In this document: positions 19,306 through 28,687 of the stretch, piece after piece
How positions within the stretch are numbered: the first letter of the stretch is position 1
How the letters are laid out: the number at the start of each line of letters is the position of its first letter
Assembly (NCBI RefSeq): GCF_007997305.1
Contig: NZ_VORZ01000001.1
Coordinates: 930,001 to 994,000 of the forward strand
DNA from: Psychrobacter frigidicola
Lineage (GTDB): Bacteria; Pseudomonadota; Gammaproteobacteria; Pseudomonadales; Moraxellaceae
Direction of reading: 5' to 3'
DNA length: 64,000 nucleotides
Program-made: the position numbers and the translations under genes
The notes under the pieces: generated by a model
Database searches by the model: none
The model's input: only the letters and a program-made list of their open reading frames with translations
Told to the model about the DNA's origin: nothing

Positions 19306-19703
19306 GTTTAATCCAATGGACTGATTTTCCACCTTTAGGTGATGACCGTGGCTCATTAGTCGCTTTAGAGTCTGAAATAACGGTACCTTTTGCTATTAAG
19401 CGCGTGTACTATATTTTCTGTACACATCCAGGTGTAGCACGTGGCTTTCATGCTCATCATAACCTCAAGCAGGTTGCCATATGCATTACTGGTAAATGCC
19501 GTATGATCCTAGATGATGGGAAGCAACGTCAAGAAGCTTTTCTTGACTCACCTAATAAAGGATTGATCATTGGCGATTTAGTATGGCGAGAAATGCATGA
19601 CTTTAGTGAAGATTGTGTTTTATTAGTGCTTGCTAGCGAACACTACGATGAAAACGACTATATTCGTAATTATGATGAATTTTTAGAGGCAGTTGGGTTA
19701 TGA
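19302..19703 (+). CDS. fdtA: dTDP-4-keto-6-deoxyglucose 3,4-ketoisomerase (FdtA type)
   Basis: 133 residues, cupin fold (WxcM C-terminal domain family). The active-site histidines are in [12 protein letters not shown] (near residues 47-51), with the later YYIF and [19 protein letters not shown] segments typical of FdtA/QdtA. The N-terminal [10 protein letters not shown] stretch is, from memory, closer to FdtA (SRGSLVAIE) than to QdtA (KYGHLTPIE), which favours the galacto-configured product leading to Fuc3NAc rather than Qui3NAc. It is followed by the acetyltransferase and aminotransferase expected for that route. Confidence 0.85.
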   Translation: MSLIQWTDFPPLGDDRGSLVALESEITVPFAIKRVYYIFCTHPGVARGFHAHHNLKQVAICITGKCRMILDDGKQRQEAFLDSPNKGLIIGDLVWREMHDFSEDCVLLVLASEHYDENDYIRNYDEFLEAVGL

Positions 19704-20161
19704 GTTTTATTCACGAGTTAGCTGACGTAGCGCCTTGTGAAATAGGCGAAGGAACACGAGTTTGGCAGTTCGTAGTCATTCTTGAAGGTGCAAAAATCGG
19801 TCAGGATTGTAATATTTGTGCTCATACATTGATCGAAGGTGATGTGATTATTGGTAATAACGTAACAGTGAAATCTGGCGTGCAAGTTTGGGATGGTACA
19901 CGTATTGAAGACAACGTGTTCCTTGGACCAAATGCTACTTTGACCAATGATTTAATGCCACGCTCTAAACAGTATCCCGATGTTTTTTCAGGTATTACGC
20001 TTAAAAATGGTTCAAGTATCGGCGCGAATGCAACGTTGCTCCCCGGAATTACCATAGGTGAAGGCGCTATGGTTGGTGCCGGTGCGGTTGTGACTAAAGA
20101 TGTACCAGACTATGCAGTAGTTGTTGGCAACCCAGCAAAAATTATTAGGTATATAAAATGA
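19700..20161 (+). CDS. left-handed beta-helix N-acetyltransferase for the 3-amino sugar (FdtC-like)
   Basis: 153 residues made of hexapeptide repeats ([61 protein letters not shown]), ending [11 protein letters not shown], the standard LbetaH transferase close. Size and repeats resemble WbpD/FdtC-type enzymes that acetylate dTDP- or UDP-3-amino sugars. It is joined to both neighbours by ATGA overlaps. The likely reaction is dTDP-Fuc3N plus acetyl-CoA to dTDP-Fuc3NAc; the acyl donor cannot be proven from sequence. Confidence 0.82.
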   Translation: MSFIHELADVAPCEIGEGTRVWQFVVILEGAKIGQDCNICAHTLIEGDVIIGNNVTVKSGVQVWDGTRIEDNVFLGPNATLTNDLMPRSKQYPDVFSGITLKNGSSIGANATLLPGITIGEGAMVGAGAVVTKDVPDYAVVVGNPAKIIRYIK

Positions 20162-21258
20162 TTCCTTTCTTAGATCTCAAAGCTATTAATGCCCAATATC
20201 GCGATGAGCTTATCGCCGCTTGCACCAATGTGATTGATTCTGGTTGGTATGTACAAGGGACAGAAGTGCGTGCCTTTGAGCAAGAGTTTGCAGCCTATTG
20301 CGGTACCAAGCATGCAATTGGTGTTGCCAATGGACTTGATGCACTAATGCTTACTCTGCGTGCATGGAAAGAGCTAGGTAAATTAAAGGAAGGCGACGAG
20401 GTTATCGTTCCGGCTAATACCTATATCGCTAGTATTCTTGCTATTACTGAAAACCGTTTGGTACCCGTTTTAGTTGAGCCGGATATGGCCACATATAACT
20501 TGTGTCCGAAGAACACAGAAGCGGCTATTACTAAGAAAACGCGTGCTATTTTACCTGTGCATCTGTATGGTCAATTAGCTAATATGCCAGCTATAATGGA
20601 TATAGCCAAGCGTCATAATTTATTAGTACTTGAAGATTCAGCTCAAGCACATGGTGCCAATATTGATGGTAAGAAAGCAGGTAATTGGGGGCATGCTAGT
20701 GGTTTTAGCTTCTATCCAGGTAAAAATCTAGGTGCGCTAGGTGATGCGGGCGCTGTTACTACCAATGATGATGAATTAGCTCAGACATTACGTGCACTGG
20801 GAAATTATGGCAGTCATAAAAAATATGAAAACCTATATCAAGGTGTAAATAGTCGCTTGGACGAAATCCAAGCTGCCATGCTTCGTGTAAAACTTCGTTA
20901 TTTAGATGCTGAGATTGTAGCTCGTCGTGCTGTTGCTACAGCGTATATTAGTGGTATTAATAATCCTGCTATTGTATTACCTACATCATGTGACGAAGCA
21001 CATGTTTGGCATGTGTTTGTTATCCGTTGTGATCAACGTGATGCACTACAACGTTATTTAGCTGATAACGGGGTGCAAACTCTAATACACTATCCTCTTC
21101 CACCGCATAAACAGCAGGCCTATAAAGAGTGGAATGAATTGAGTTATCCCGTTTCAGAAATAATCCATCAGCAAGTATTGAGCTTGCCTATAGGGCCAAC
21201 TTTACCATTGGATGATGTCCAAAATATAATTCAGCTCTGTAATGAGTTTAAGTTGTAA
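20158..21258 (+). CDS. fdtB: dTDP-3-keto-6-deoxyhexose 3-aminotransferase (DegT/DnrJ/EryC1)
   Basis: 366 residues, PLP-dependent sugar aminotransferase. Visible segments are [13 protein letters not shown] at the start, [24 protein letters not shown] (Asp/Gln that contact PLP), [17 protein letters not shown] with the PLP lysine near residue 188, and [14 protein letters not shown]. It aminates the 3-keto sugar made by FdtA. Last intact gene of the coupled block; the next reading frame, starting after the stop, is the broken wzx. Confidence 0.9.
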   Translation: MIPFLDLKAINAQYRDELIAACTNVIDSGWYVQGTEVRAFEQEFAAYCGTKHAIGVANGLDALMLTLRAWKELGKLKEGDEVIVPANTYIASILAITENRLVPVLVEPDMATYNLCPKNTEAAITKKTRAILPVHLYGQLANMPAIMDIAKRHNLLVLEDSAQAHGANIDGKKAGNWGHASGFSFYPGKNLGALGDAGAVTTNDDELAQTLRALGNYGSHKKYENLYQGVNSRLDEIQAAMLRVKLRYLDAEIVARRAVATAYISGINNPAIVLPTSCDEAHVWHVFVIRCDQRDALQRYLADNGVQTLIHYPLPPHKQQAYKEWNELSYPVSEIIHQQVLSLPIGPTLPLDDVQNIIQLCNEFKL

Positions 21259-21520
21259 ATGAACTTACTCAAAACAAGTGCGCTCAATGGCATGGCCGTC
21301 TTAATTAAGACGGCTACTATGTTTATGATGAACAAGATACTAGCAGTCTATGTTGGACCATCTGTTTATGCTGTAATTGGCTAATTTAAATAGTTATTAC
21401 TTTTGGTAGTGGAGCAACCAATAAAGCAGTGATAAAGTATACAACTTAATGCTATAGAGATAAAAATAAGTAAAGGGCGATCTGAAGGATATTAGGTAGT
21501 ATAATATCAATATTTAAATT
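21259..21520 (+). pseudogene. wzx: degenerate Wzx (O-antigen flippase) remnant
   Basis: ATG 21259 directly after the fdtB stop opens a 41-residue frame (NLLKTSALNGMAVLIKTATM, then MNKILAVYVGPSVYA) that ends at TAA 21382. This is the beginning of Wzx-type translocases. Beyond the stop, broken by more stops and frame changes, the DNA still reads as FGSGATNKAVIKYTT, which matches the next conserved Wzx segment (typical FASGAINTGVTKYTAEY). The rest of the roughly 420-residue protein is missing. The gene is clearly dead, yet the locus keeps wzy-like and wzc genes. Confidence 0.75.
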
Positions 21521-21958
21521 GATAATCGAATTTCTAATCATAAACAGATAGCTATTCGTTTATGTGCTTAAAGCAAGTAATTTTCTAATATATATTCATG
21601 TTATTTTCATTTATCTGACATTAATGTATTGTACTTACTTAAAATATAACCATTGATCTACTAAGAGATTAAATTTTTTTTCGTACACATGTCCTTACCT
21701 ATACTAGAACTATTTTTATGGCAAATTACTGAAGCTTTCTTAAAACTGGTAGTTGGATGTTCATCTATATAATTTTGAATCAAGTCATAACAAGTCTTTT
21801 CTTAAATATATAAATCATTTATTTAGTTTTACTAATGATTTCAACTTGTTCATTCACTAAAATATTTAGTTTTGAAAGTACATCTATCGTTTATCTAGTG
21901 TAATATGTTATCTTTTTATTAATTATATATTTAATATTAAAAAACGAAGAGAGTAATT
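21521..21958. other. AT-rich intergenic stretch
   Basis: About 440 bp, very AT-rich, with stops in all frames. Nothing readable beyond the wzx remnant. It marks the change from the better-balanced fdt block to the low-GC glycosyltransferase genes downstream. A promoter for the GT2 gene is likely but cannot be singled out. Confidence 0.4.
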
Positions 21959-22831
21959 ATGCAGTATAGTCAACCTTTAGTTTCCGTAGTTATACCTTGT
22001 TATAATCATGAGGAATTCGTAAAAGACTCAATCAAAAGTGTGATTGAGCAAACTTACGAAAATATAGAGTTAATTGTCATAGATGATGGGTCGAAAGATA
22101 ACTCTGTATTGAAAATAAAAGAAATGGTTAAGATATGCGAGGAGAGGTTTGTTAAATTCGAGTTTAGAAACAGACCAAACAAAGGGCTTAGTTCTACCTT
22201 AAATGAGGCAATGGAGTGGTGTACGGGTGAATATTTCTCAGTCATTGCTTCAGATGATCAAATGTTTAATTATAAAACGAGCGTCCAAGTAAATTTTCTA
22301 GAGAATAATAGGGACTATGTGGCTGTGTTCGGAGGAGTCCAAGTAATAGATGAAAACAATAGAAAGTTAGAAAAGTTTGTTAGGAAAGCAAGAGCGTATA
22401 GCTTTGACGATATTATAATGCACAAACACAGTCTTCTTGCACCTACTCAAATGATTAGAATGAATAATATGAGGAAGACAGGTGGCTATAAACCAAATAT
22501 GTTCATTGAAGATTGGTATATGTGGTTGCTTCTAAGCAGGGAAGCTAATATATTTAATATGGATGAAGTATTTGCATTTTACAGAAAACATGATGCAAAC
22601 ATTTCGAAAGACTTTAGAAAAATGAATTCTGGACGACTTGAAGTATTAAGTTTTTTTTCAGATTCAAAACTTTATGTCAAAGCAGTAAACAATATAAAAT
22701 GGCATAACACATATAAGGAATTAATATATTTAAATAATAATAAACTACTCAATATGGTTAAATTGGTTATTTTAGATCCAAAGAAAACAAGTAAGATTTT
22801 AGTAAAAACAATCTTTAAAAAGTTTTTATAA
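21959..22831 (+). CDS. family 2 glycosyltransferase
   Basis: 290 residues. GT-A N-terminus VSVVIPCYNHEEFVKDSI, then IELIVIDDGSKDNS (first Asp pair) near residue 38 and SVIASDDQM (the DxD equivalent) near 98. The C-terminal half is Lys/Asn-rich without membrane segments. Ribosome site AAGAGAG precedes ATG. Much lower GC than rmlB-fdtB, consistent with separate acquisition. Likely adds one sugar of the repeat unit; donor unknown. Confidence 0.88.
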   Translation: MQYSQPLVSVVIPCYNHEEFVKDSIKSVIEQTYENIELIVIDDGSKDNSVLKIKEMVKICEERFVKFEFRNRPNKGLSSTLNEAMEWCTGEYFSVIASDDQMFNYKTSVQVNFLENNRDYVAVFGGVQVIDENNRKLEKFVRKARAYSFDDIIMHKHSLLAPTQMIRMNNMRKTGGYKPNMFIEDWYMWLLLSREANIFNMDEVFAFYRKHDANISKDFRKMNSGRLEVLSFFSDSKLYVKAVNNIKWHNTYKELIYLNNNKLLNMVKLVILDPKKTSKILVKTIFKKFL

Positions 22832-22940
22832 CAATTATACTTTATGTTTTTAAAAATTTAATTATATATAAGGATAATATTTTCTTCAGAGTATTATATT
22901 AAAATAATAAATAATAAATATTTCTAACTGGTGTAAACAT

Positions 22941-23717
22941 ATGAATTTAAAAATTTTAGTAATTAATTTAAAGGCATCTTCTGAACGTAGAGCTAGCATA
23001 TCAAAGCAATTAGATAATTTGGATATCCCTTATGATTTTTTAGAAGCAACAGAAGGTTCATTGCTAACTGATGAATGGATAGAAAATAATATAGGAGACA
23101 GAGTAAAATATGTTTATCATAATAAAATACACCATTCAGTAAATAGAAATGCCCTCGCTTGTGCTGATAGCCATAGAAGAGCTCAGTTGATTGCCTCCAA
23201 TTTTAAAAGTGGTTATACCTTAATTCTCGAAGATGATGCAGTACTTACTAGTAGTTTCAAAAAAAAAATAACAAATACAATTAAGCTTATGCACGAGCAT
23301 TCATTGCATATTGCTTTTCCGGGGTATCACTGGTCTAAGGGTAGTTTTGAAAAGCGCCTTGATATAAATTGCTCAGGATCTGGTTTCTCGTTTTTTAAAT
23401 ATCCTGTAGATGGGCATGTCGCAGGCGCTCATTCTTATATCGTTGATTATGTTGGTGCTAGGAAGCTAGTTGAAGATAGTTTAGAAAAAATTCAGAATAC
23501 AGCCGATACATTTTGTATTAGAGAAAAAGGTTTGAATCAAAGCACAGTAGTTTTATATCCTAAAATAGTTACAGCAGGTTATTTTGAGTCGGATATAGGT
23601 TATTTGACTTCTAGGATTAATCTAGCTGCAAGGATTAAACAAGTTACTTACTCTTTAGCATTAAAATCGAGGACTGTTCATTATTTTTTGCGTCATTGGA
23701 AAGAAAGAAGATTATAA
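22941..23717 (+). CDS. family 25 glycosyltransferase
   Basis: 258 residues. Begins LKILVINLKASSERRASISKQL, the GT25 (LOS biosynthesis enzyme) N-terminal motif, with ALACADSHRRAQLIA and the metal-binding LILEDDAVL near residue 97. GT25 enzymes usually transfer galactose in lipooligosaccharide or capsule. It is preceded by 109 bp of AT-only DNA. A second GT25 gene is on the island at 42162-42869 but the two differ strongly. Confidence 0.85.
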   Translation: MNLKILVINLKASSERRASISKQLDNLDIPYDFLEATEGSLLTDEWIENNIGDRVKYVYHNKIHHSVNRNALACADSHRRAQLIASNFKSGYTLILEDDAVLTSSFKKKITNTIKLMHEHSLHIAFPGYHWSKGSFEKRLDINCSGSGFSFFKYPVDGHVAGAHSYIVDYVGARKLVEDSLEKIQNTADTFCIREKGLNQSTVVLYPKIVTAGYFESDIGYLTSRINLAARIKQVTYSLALKSRTVHYFLRHWKERRL

Positions 23718-23902
23718 CTCATAGTATTAAAGCCTAAAACTGTCTCCTAAAATATGATTCTAGCGAGTGGGCAAATGGCTAATTATTAAAAGGTTTAACA
23801 AGCTATAAAAAGTTTTTTTAATTAATATTACTATTATTTCTGCTCGAAGGGTTAGAAAGACCAACATATGATCAAACAGTTTGTAATGAGGTTTACTATA
23901 CA

Positions 23903-25030
23903 ATGTATAAAAATATTTTCAAATCTGAAATTTTGTTTACAGGCTATTATGGGCAACTAAATACAGGTGATGATGCTTTTTTAGAAGTAGCTTCTTGGGG
24001 GGCAAAAAAATACTGGAATAAAAGTAATAGTATATACCTATCAAGAAAAAAGGGACTCCCTATATTGTGTAGAGATATCAGAGGTTATCCCCTAAGTATT
24101 CCAAAAACATATCACTTACAAGACAAAATACTACTTCCATTAACTGATTATTTGATTTCGGCTGGTGGTTCAACAATGAACAAGGAGCTACAGGCTAGTA
24201 ATATTAAACGTCTTGCTATGGAACATAAGAAAAAACATTCTAAAATTAAGATTGGTGGTATCGGGGTTTCAATAGGGCCATTTAGAACTACAAAAGATGA
24301 AGAGTCAACGATCGACTATTTAAAAAACATTGATTTCTTAGCAGTCAGAGATCAAGCTTCTTTTGACTTTGCAATGAGTTTAGATTTACCTTATGAACCA
24401 GTCAATGCTTTTGATTTAGCTGCATTGCTTCCAGAAATTTATGGAATACAAAAAAAAGATATTTTATTAAATAACACAAAAGTGGTCGGCATAAGTGTTT
24501 GTCCTTTTGAAAGTATCGTTGATAAAAATAATATTGAAAATGAACATAAGAGAAACGCTAAAGTTATTAATCTTTTAAAGGTTTTGGATAAAAAAGAAGA
24601 TATACACTTCAAGTTTTTTATTATAAATGGTCACCCAACTGTAGGTGACCTACGCTTAACACAAGAAACGATAGAGAGAGTGGCACCTAATAGCTATGAA
24701 ATAATAAACTACAACAAAGAAACACGAGCAACATGGAATGAAATATCATCTTGTGATTTCGTAATATCGACACGTTTACATGCTGCTATTTTTGCTTGCT
24801 TTTCAAATACTCCATTTATGTTAAATGAATATCATAGAAAATGTGGGGATTTCCTTGATGATATTCATTATGATAAAAGCCTAAGGTTATTTGATAGTGA
24901 ATATAATCCAGTAGAAAAAGCCAACTCTATTATAGATATATTGAATGATCAGAGTAACTATATTTACCCAACGAAACTAGACGAAATGAAAAACAAGTCT
25001 GAGTTAAACTTTACAGGAGTAATTATTTAG
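23903..25030 (+). CDS. polysaccharide pyruvyl transferase family protein
   Basis: 375 residues. N-terminus ILFTGYYGQLNTGDDAFLEV matches the Rossmann-like start of the CsaB/WcaK family (GYYGxxNxGDD). The C-terminal domain has CDFVISTRLHAAIFACFSNTPFM near residue 285-305, the RLHAA signature. The family puts ketal pyruvate on sugars of surface polymers; a few members act otherwise. Its stop lies two bases from the next start, so the two are cotranslated. Confidence 0.85.
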   Translation: MYKNIFKSEILFTGYYGQLNTGDDAFLEVASWGAKKYWNKSNSIYLSRKKGLPILCRDIRGYPLSIPKTYHLQDKILLPLTDYLISAGGSTMNKELQASNIKRLAMEHKKKHSKIKIGGIGVSIGPFRTTKDEESTIDYLKNIDFLAVRDQASFDFAMSLDLPYEPVNAFDLAALLPEIYGIQKKDILLNNTKVVGISVCPFESIVDKNNIENEHKRNAKVINLLKVLDKKEDIHFKFFIINGHPTVGDLRLTQETIERVAPNSYEIINYNKETRATWNEISSCDFVISTRLHAAIFACFSNTPFMLNEYHRKCGDFLDDIHYDKSLRLFDSEYNPVEKANSIIDILNDQSNYIYPTKLDEMKNKSELNFTGVII

Positions 25031-25031
25031 T

Positions 25032-25907
25032 ATGTTTACTGTAGTCATTCCTCTATACAACAAAGAGCTTAGTATAAAAAATACGATACAATCTGTACTT
25101 AATCAAACGTATCAAGATTTTGAAATTATCGTTATAGATGACGGCTCTATCGATGGTAGTGCTAAAATTGTTAAGAGTATAAGCGATGACAGGATTCGCT
25201 TGGTTAGCCAGTCAAATCAAGGCGTGTCGGCAGCACGTAACTGTGGAATAAGAAAAGCTCGTCATGAATGGATTGCTTTTCTAGATGGTGATGATTTATG
25301 GGAAGATAATCATCTTGAAGAAGTAAAAAAAATGATGCGCATGTTTCCAGATGAAAAGATATTTGCAACTTCATTTAGATACTCTGATGAAAGAAAGATG
25401 TTTAGGCATTCTCGCAAAAACTCTATATTTATAATTGAAAACTACTTCAAAGAGGCATCAAAAGAAAATATAATATGTACTGATGTAATTACAATTAATA
25501 AGATTTGTTTTGATCATGTAGGGGTTTTTAATGAGTCTATGACTCGTGGAGAAGATACAGATTTATGGGTAAGATTAGCACGTAACTATAATATTATAAA
25601 AAGCTCTGTTATAACTGCAATATATAGAGTTGAAGCGGAAAATAGGACTAGTCTAAGTAAAAACTTAGAAAGCACATATGTATATCATATTAACCTCAAT
25701 AAAGTTATAGACTTTGATGAGAAAAAATACTTTAAAGAAATAATTACTAATAGATTATATCAGTATGCTCGCTCAAAAGATTTAAATAATTTCCTAAAGC
25801 TAAAAAATAGATATCCTTCAATAAGTTATAATTTATTTATAAAATATTCCATAAAACATATTCTTAAAAGCTCGCTCAAAAGGATACCCAAGATAAACAA
25901 CTTATAA
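25032..25907 (+). CDS. family 2 glycosyltransferase
   Basis: 291 residues. FTVVIPLYNKELSIKNTIQSVLNQTYQDFEIIVIDDGSIDGS gives the GT2 start, with the metal motif WIAFLDGDDLWEDNHLEEV near residue 85 and the base region TRGEDTDLWVRLA near 175. No membrane helix is apparent. It starts two bases after the pyruvyl transferase stop (TAG T ATG). Sugar specificity unknown. Confidence 0.9.
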   Translation: MFTVVIPLYNKELSIKNTIQSVLNQTYQDFEIIVIDDGSIDGSAKIVKSISDDRIRLVSQSNQGVSAARNCGIRKARHEWIAFLDGDDLWEDNHLEEVKKMMRMFPDEKIFATSFRYSDERKMFRHSRKNSIFIIENYFKEASKENIICTDVITINKICFDHVGVFNESMTRGEDTDLWVRLARNYNIIKSSVITAIYRVEAENRTSLSKNLESTYVYHINLNKVIDFDEKKYFKEIITNRLYQYARSKDLNNFLKLKNRYPSISYNLFIKYSIKHILKSSLKRIPKINNL

Positions 25908-26117
25908 AATAATTAAATTAAGTATGACAATAAGAATTTTTATTATTAGAGTCAAACTATAATCTATTGATAATAACTGCATTCTTATTATATATAGTTT
26001 GGATAACTATCAATCGTTAAAAAATTTATATTTTATTATTTATAAATTAATAAGATATCGAGATATTAGAAATATATAAATAAGAACTAAATTTAATTTA
26101 AAAAAGACAGATTATAT

Positions 26118-27209
26118 ATGAAAGCAAAAATAATTTTTTTTATTGCGAGATATTCCCACTCAGGGGTTCCTCTTGCTCAGATTCGCTTGGCGAAAGCGTT
26201 TTTACGAAGAGACTACATCGTTGAGTTTGTTATGGGGTATGTTCCGGATGGCTTAGAAGTACCAGTCATTAATGGTGCCACAGTTATAAACTTGGACACT
26301 CCGCGTACTTATAAATTGCTTACACCTATCATTTCACATATTAAAAGATTCAAGCCAGATGTCATTTTTACTGCTGAAGACCATCTCAATGCGATCGTTG
26401 CAATAGCTACCCTTGTAACTGGATCAAAAGCTAAGATTAGCGCTTCATCTCGTATTTCTCCTTACCGTGCCTATTCTAATAAGCCTTTTTCAAAGAAGTG
26501 GGCTCTTAAATATTCTAGTATTCTTATAAACAAAAGAATAGATGCACTTGTTTGTGTATCCGAAGATATGGCTAAAGACTATCGAGCCATATTCGGAGAA
26601 ACAGGACATCAGTGTATATATAATATGGCCTATGATTCTGATACGTTAAGAAAAATATCTGAACCAGTGGATGATTTTTGGATAACAGATAAGTCTGTTC
26701 CCTTAATTATTACGGCCGGTAGACTTTGCCCAGGGAAAGGTTATCCTGACTTAATTAATGCTATCAGTACATTAAGAAAAAATGGACCGATTAAGCTCGC
26801 TATTCTTGGAGAGGGAGATTTCCGACCAGAACTAGAAGCTTTAATTGAGAAAGAAGAGCTAACTGACGTTGTACGCCTATTGGGTTTTCAAGAAAATCCG
26901 CTTAAGTTTTTTAAGCAAGCAGATGTATTCGCTCTTTCATCCTATTTTGAAGGCCTTCCTAATGTTTTGATTGAGGCCATGGCGGCAGGTTGTACTCTGG
27001 TTTCTACCGATTGTCCTACAGGGCCAAGAGAAGTATTAAAAGATGGCAAGTATGGATATCTGGTTCCTATGCATGATCCTAAAAGTATGGCTAATGCAAT
27101 TAAGGAAGCACTTGAAAACCCTACACCTCCAGAGCTATTAAAAGAAGCTATAGAACCTTTTACTGAGGAGCGTGTCATCCAAAAGCACCAACAAGTCCTT
27201 GGAATTTGA
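26118..27209 (+). CDS. family 4 glycosyltransferase
   Basis: 363 residues, GT-B fold. N-terminal domain begins KIIFFIARYSHSGVPLAQIRLAKAF; the C-terminal nucleotide-sugar domain has ITAGRLCPGKGYPDLI near residue 198 and the EX7E motif FEGLPNVLIEAMAAG near residue 278. Preceded by 210 bp of AT-rich DNA. Likely a retaining transferase of the repeat unit; it is close in plan to TuaC/PglJ enzymes. Confidence 0.9.
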   Translation: MKAKIIFFIARYSHSGVPLAQIRLAKAFLRRDYIVEFVMGYVPDGLEVPVINGATVINLDTPRTYKLLTPIISHIKRFKPDVIFTAEDHLNAIVAIATLVTGSKAKISASSRISPYRAYSNKPFSKKWALKYSSILINKRIDALVCVSEDMAKDYRAIFGETGHQCIYNMAYDSDTLRKISEPVDDFWITDKSVPLIITAGRLCPGKGYPDLINAISTLRKNGPIKLAILGEGDFRPELEALIEKEELTDVVRLLGFQENPLKFFKQADVFALSSYFEGLPNVLIEAMAAGCTLVSTDCPTGPREVLKDGKYGYLVPMHDPKSMANAIKEALENPTPPELLKEAIEPFTEERVIQKHQQVLGI

Positions 27210-27474
27210 ATTTCGGATATCTGAAACTATTTTTAGATAAAAGTCCTTAAAAACATTGGATGTGAAAATTTCTAACACTCTAAGTTTCTTATTTACTTAC
27301 TCCTAATAAAAGTAGATTCAATAAACTCTTGATATACATATTTACAATTTTGGCTCAGCACTGCGAAAGTTAGTTGACCTTAGTTATCAAACTCACATTA
27401 CTTGGTGAGGATAAAGTATTAGGGGCAAGTAGTGAGCGCATTGAATTTTTAATAGGTAAAAAAAGGTAAGTTAA

Positions 27475-28554
27475 GTGAAAGTATTGATGGTGATAACTGG
27501 TCTAGGTATGGGTGGTGCTGAACACGTCGTGACGAATCTAGCTGATGAGCTTGTTACGTTAGGCCATACAGTAAAAATAGCTTATTTGACCGGTGACGTT
27601 ATAGTTTCGCCAAAGAGCCATGATATAGAGTTAATATCAATTGGAATGAACAGTCCTAAAGATTTTGTAAAGGCTTACTTCAAGTTAAGAAGCGTAGTTA
27701 ATGAATTCAAGCCTGATGTAATACATAGTCATATGTTTCACTCGAATATCATATCTAGACTACTACGCTTAACTATTAGCGTTCCTAAAATTGTTTCTTC
27801 TTCCCACAATACACATGAAGGCGGTCGGCTTAGAATGTTAGCTTATCGCTCAACTTATAAACTAGCTGACATATCAACAAATGTTAGTCAAGAAGCCGTA
27901 GATACCCTTGTAGAGAAAGGTGCGGTTAAATCAGGTCGTATGATAAGTGTTGTAAATGGTATAGATATTAACCAGTTTTATTTTGATAAAGATGCTCGCA
28001 AAAACAAGCGTATTGAATTAGATATTGTTAACCAGAAGGTAGTTTTGGCTGTAGGTCGTTTAAACCATCAAAAAGACTACCAAAATTTACTGAACTCTAT
28101 CTTTCTACTAAAAAAACAACGGTACGATTTTAAATTTTTGATTGCTGGTGATGGGCCTCTTAAAGAAGAGCTTATGTTATTACTTAACAAATTAGAAATT
28201 GCTGAGTTCGTTGAGTTTTTAGGTATACGACGAGACATTCCAGCCTTAATGTCAGCAAGTGATCTTTTTGTTTTATCATCAGCTTGGGAAGGCTTTGGTC
28301 TTGTTGTTGCTGAAGCTATGGCTTGTGAGTGTGTTGTTGTGGCAACGGATTGTGGCGGTGTCCGTGAGGTCGTTGGTTCAGAAGGGTTTCTTGTTGAGCC
28401 TAATAATAATATATTGTTAGCTCAAGCACTTAATAAAGCTTTGGACTTGAGTGATGACGAGCGCTCTAGTATTGGAGCTGCCGCACGGACGCGTATTATT
28501 AATCATTATTCATTAAGTGCGAATGTTGACGCTTACCTTAAACTGTATGCTTAA
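27475..28554 (+). CDS. family 4 glycosyltransferase
   Basis: 359 residues. GTG start at 27475 with AAGGTAAG upstream; the GTG is supported by the immediate MKVLMVITGLGMGGAEHVV motif of GT4 enzymes. The C-terminal half has LAVGRLNHQKDY (near 192) and the EX7E motif WEGFGLVVAEAMAC (near 268). The preceding 265 bp contain no gene. Specificity unknown. Confidence 0.9.
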   Translation: MKVLMVITGLGMGGAEHVVTNLADELVTLGHTVKIAYLTGDVIVSPKSHDIELISIGMNSPKDFVKAYFKLRSVVNEFKPDVIHSHMFHSNIISRLLRLTISVPKIVSSSHNTHEGGRLRMLAYRSTYKLADISTNVSQEAVDTLVEKGAVKSGRMISVVNGIDINQFYFDKDARKNKRIELDIVNQKVVLAVGRLNHQKDYQNLLNSIFLLKKQRYDFKFLIAGDGPLKEELMLLLNKLEIAEFVEFLGIRRDIPALMSASDLFVLSSAWEGFGLVVAEAMACECVVVATDCGGVREVVGSEGFLVEPNNNILLAQALNKALDLSDDERSSIGAAARTRIINHYSLSANVDAYLKLYA

Positions 28555-28687
28555 CGACAGATATAATGGTTTTAATAGAGTATTTTACGCCGCAGTCAAA
28601 ATTTAACTTATAGGTTAATAATGAAATAACTAAAAAAAATGGCAAATTTAGGTTTTTAAATTGATATCAAACCATAGAGATAACTAA

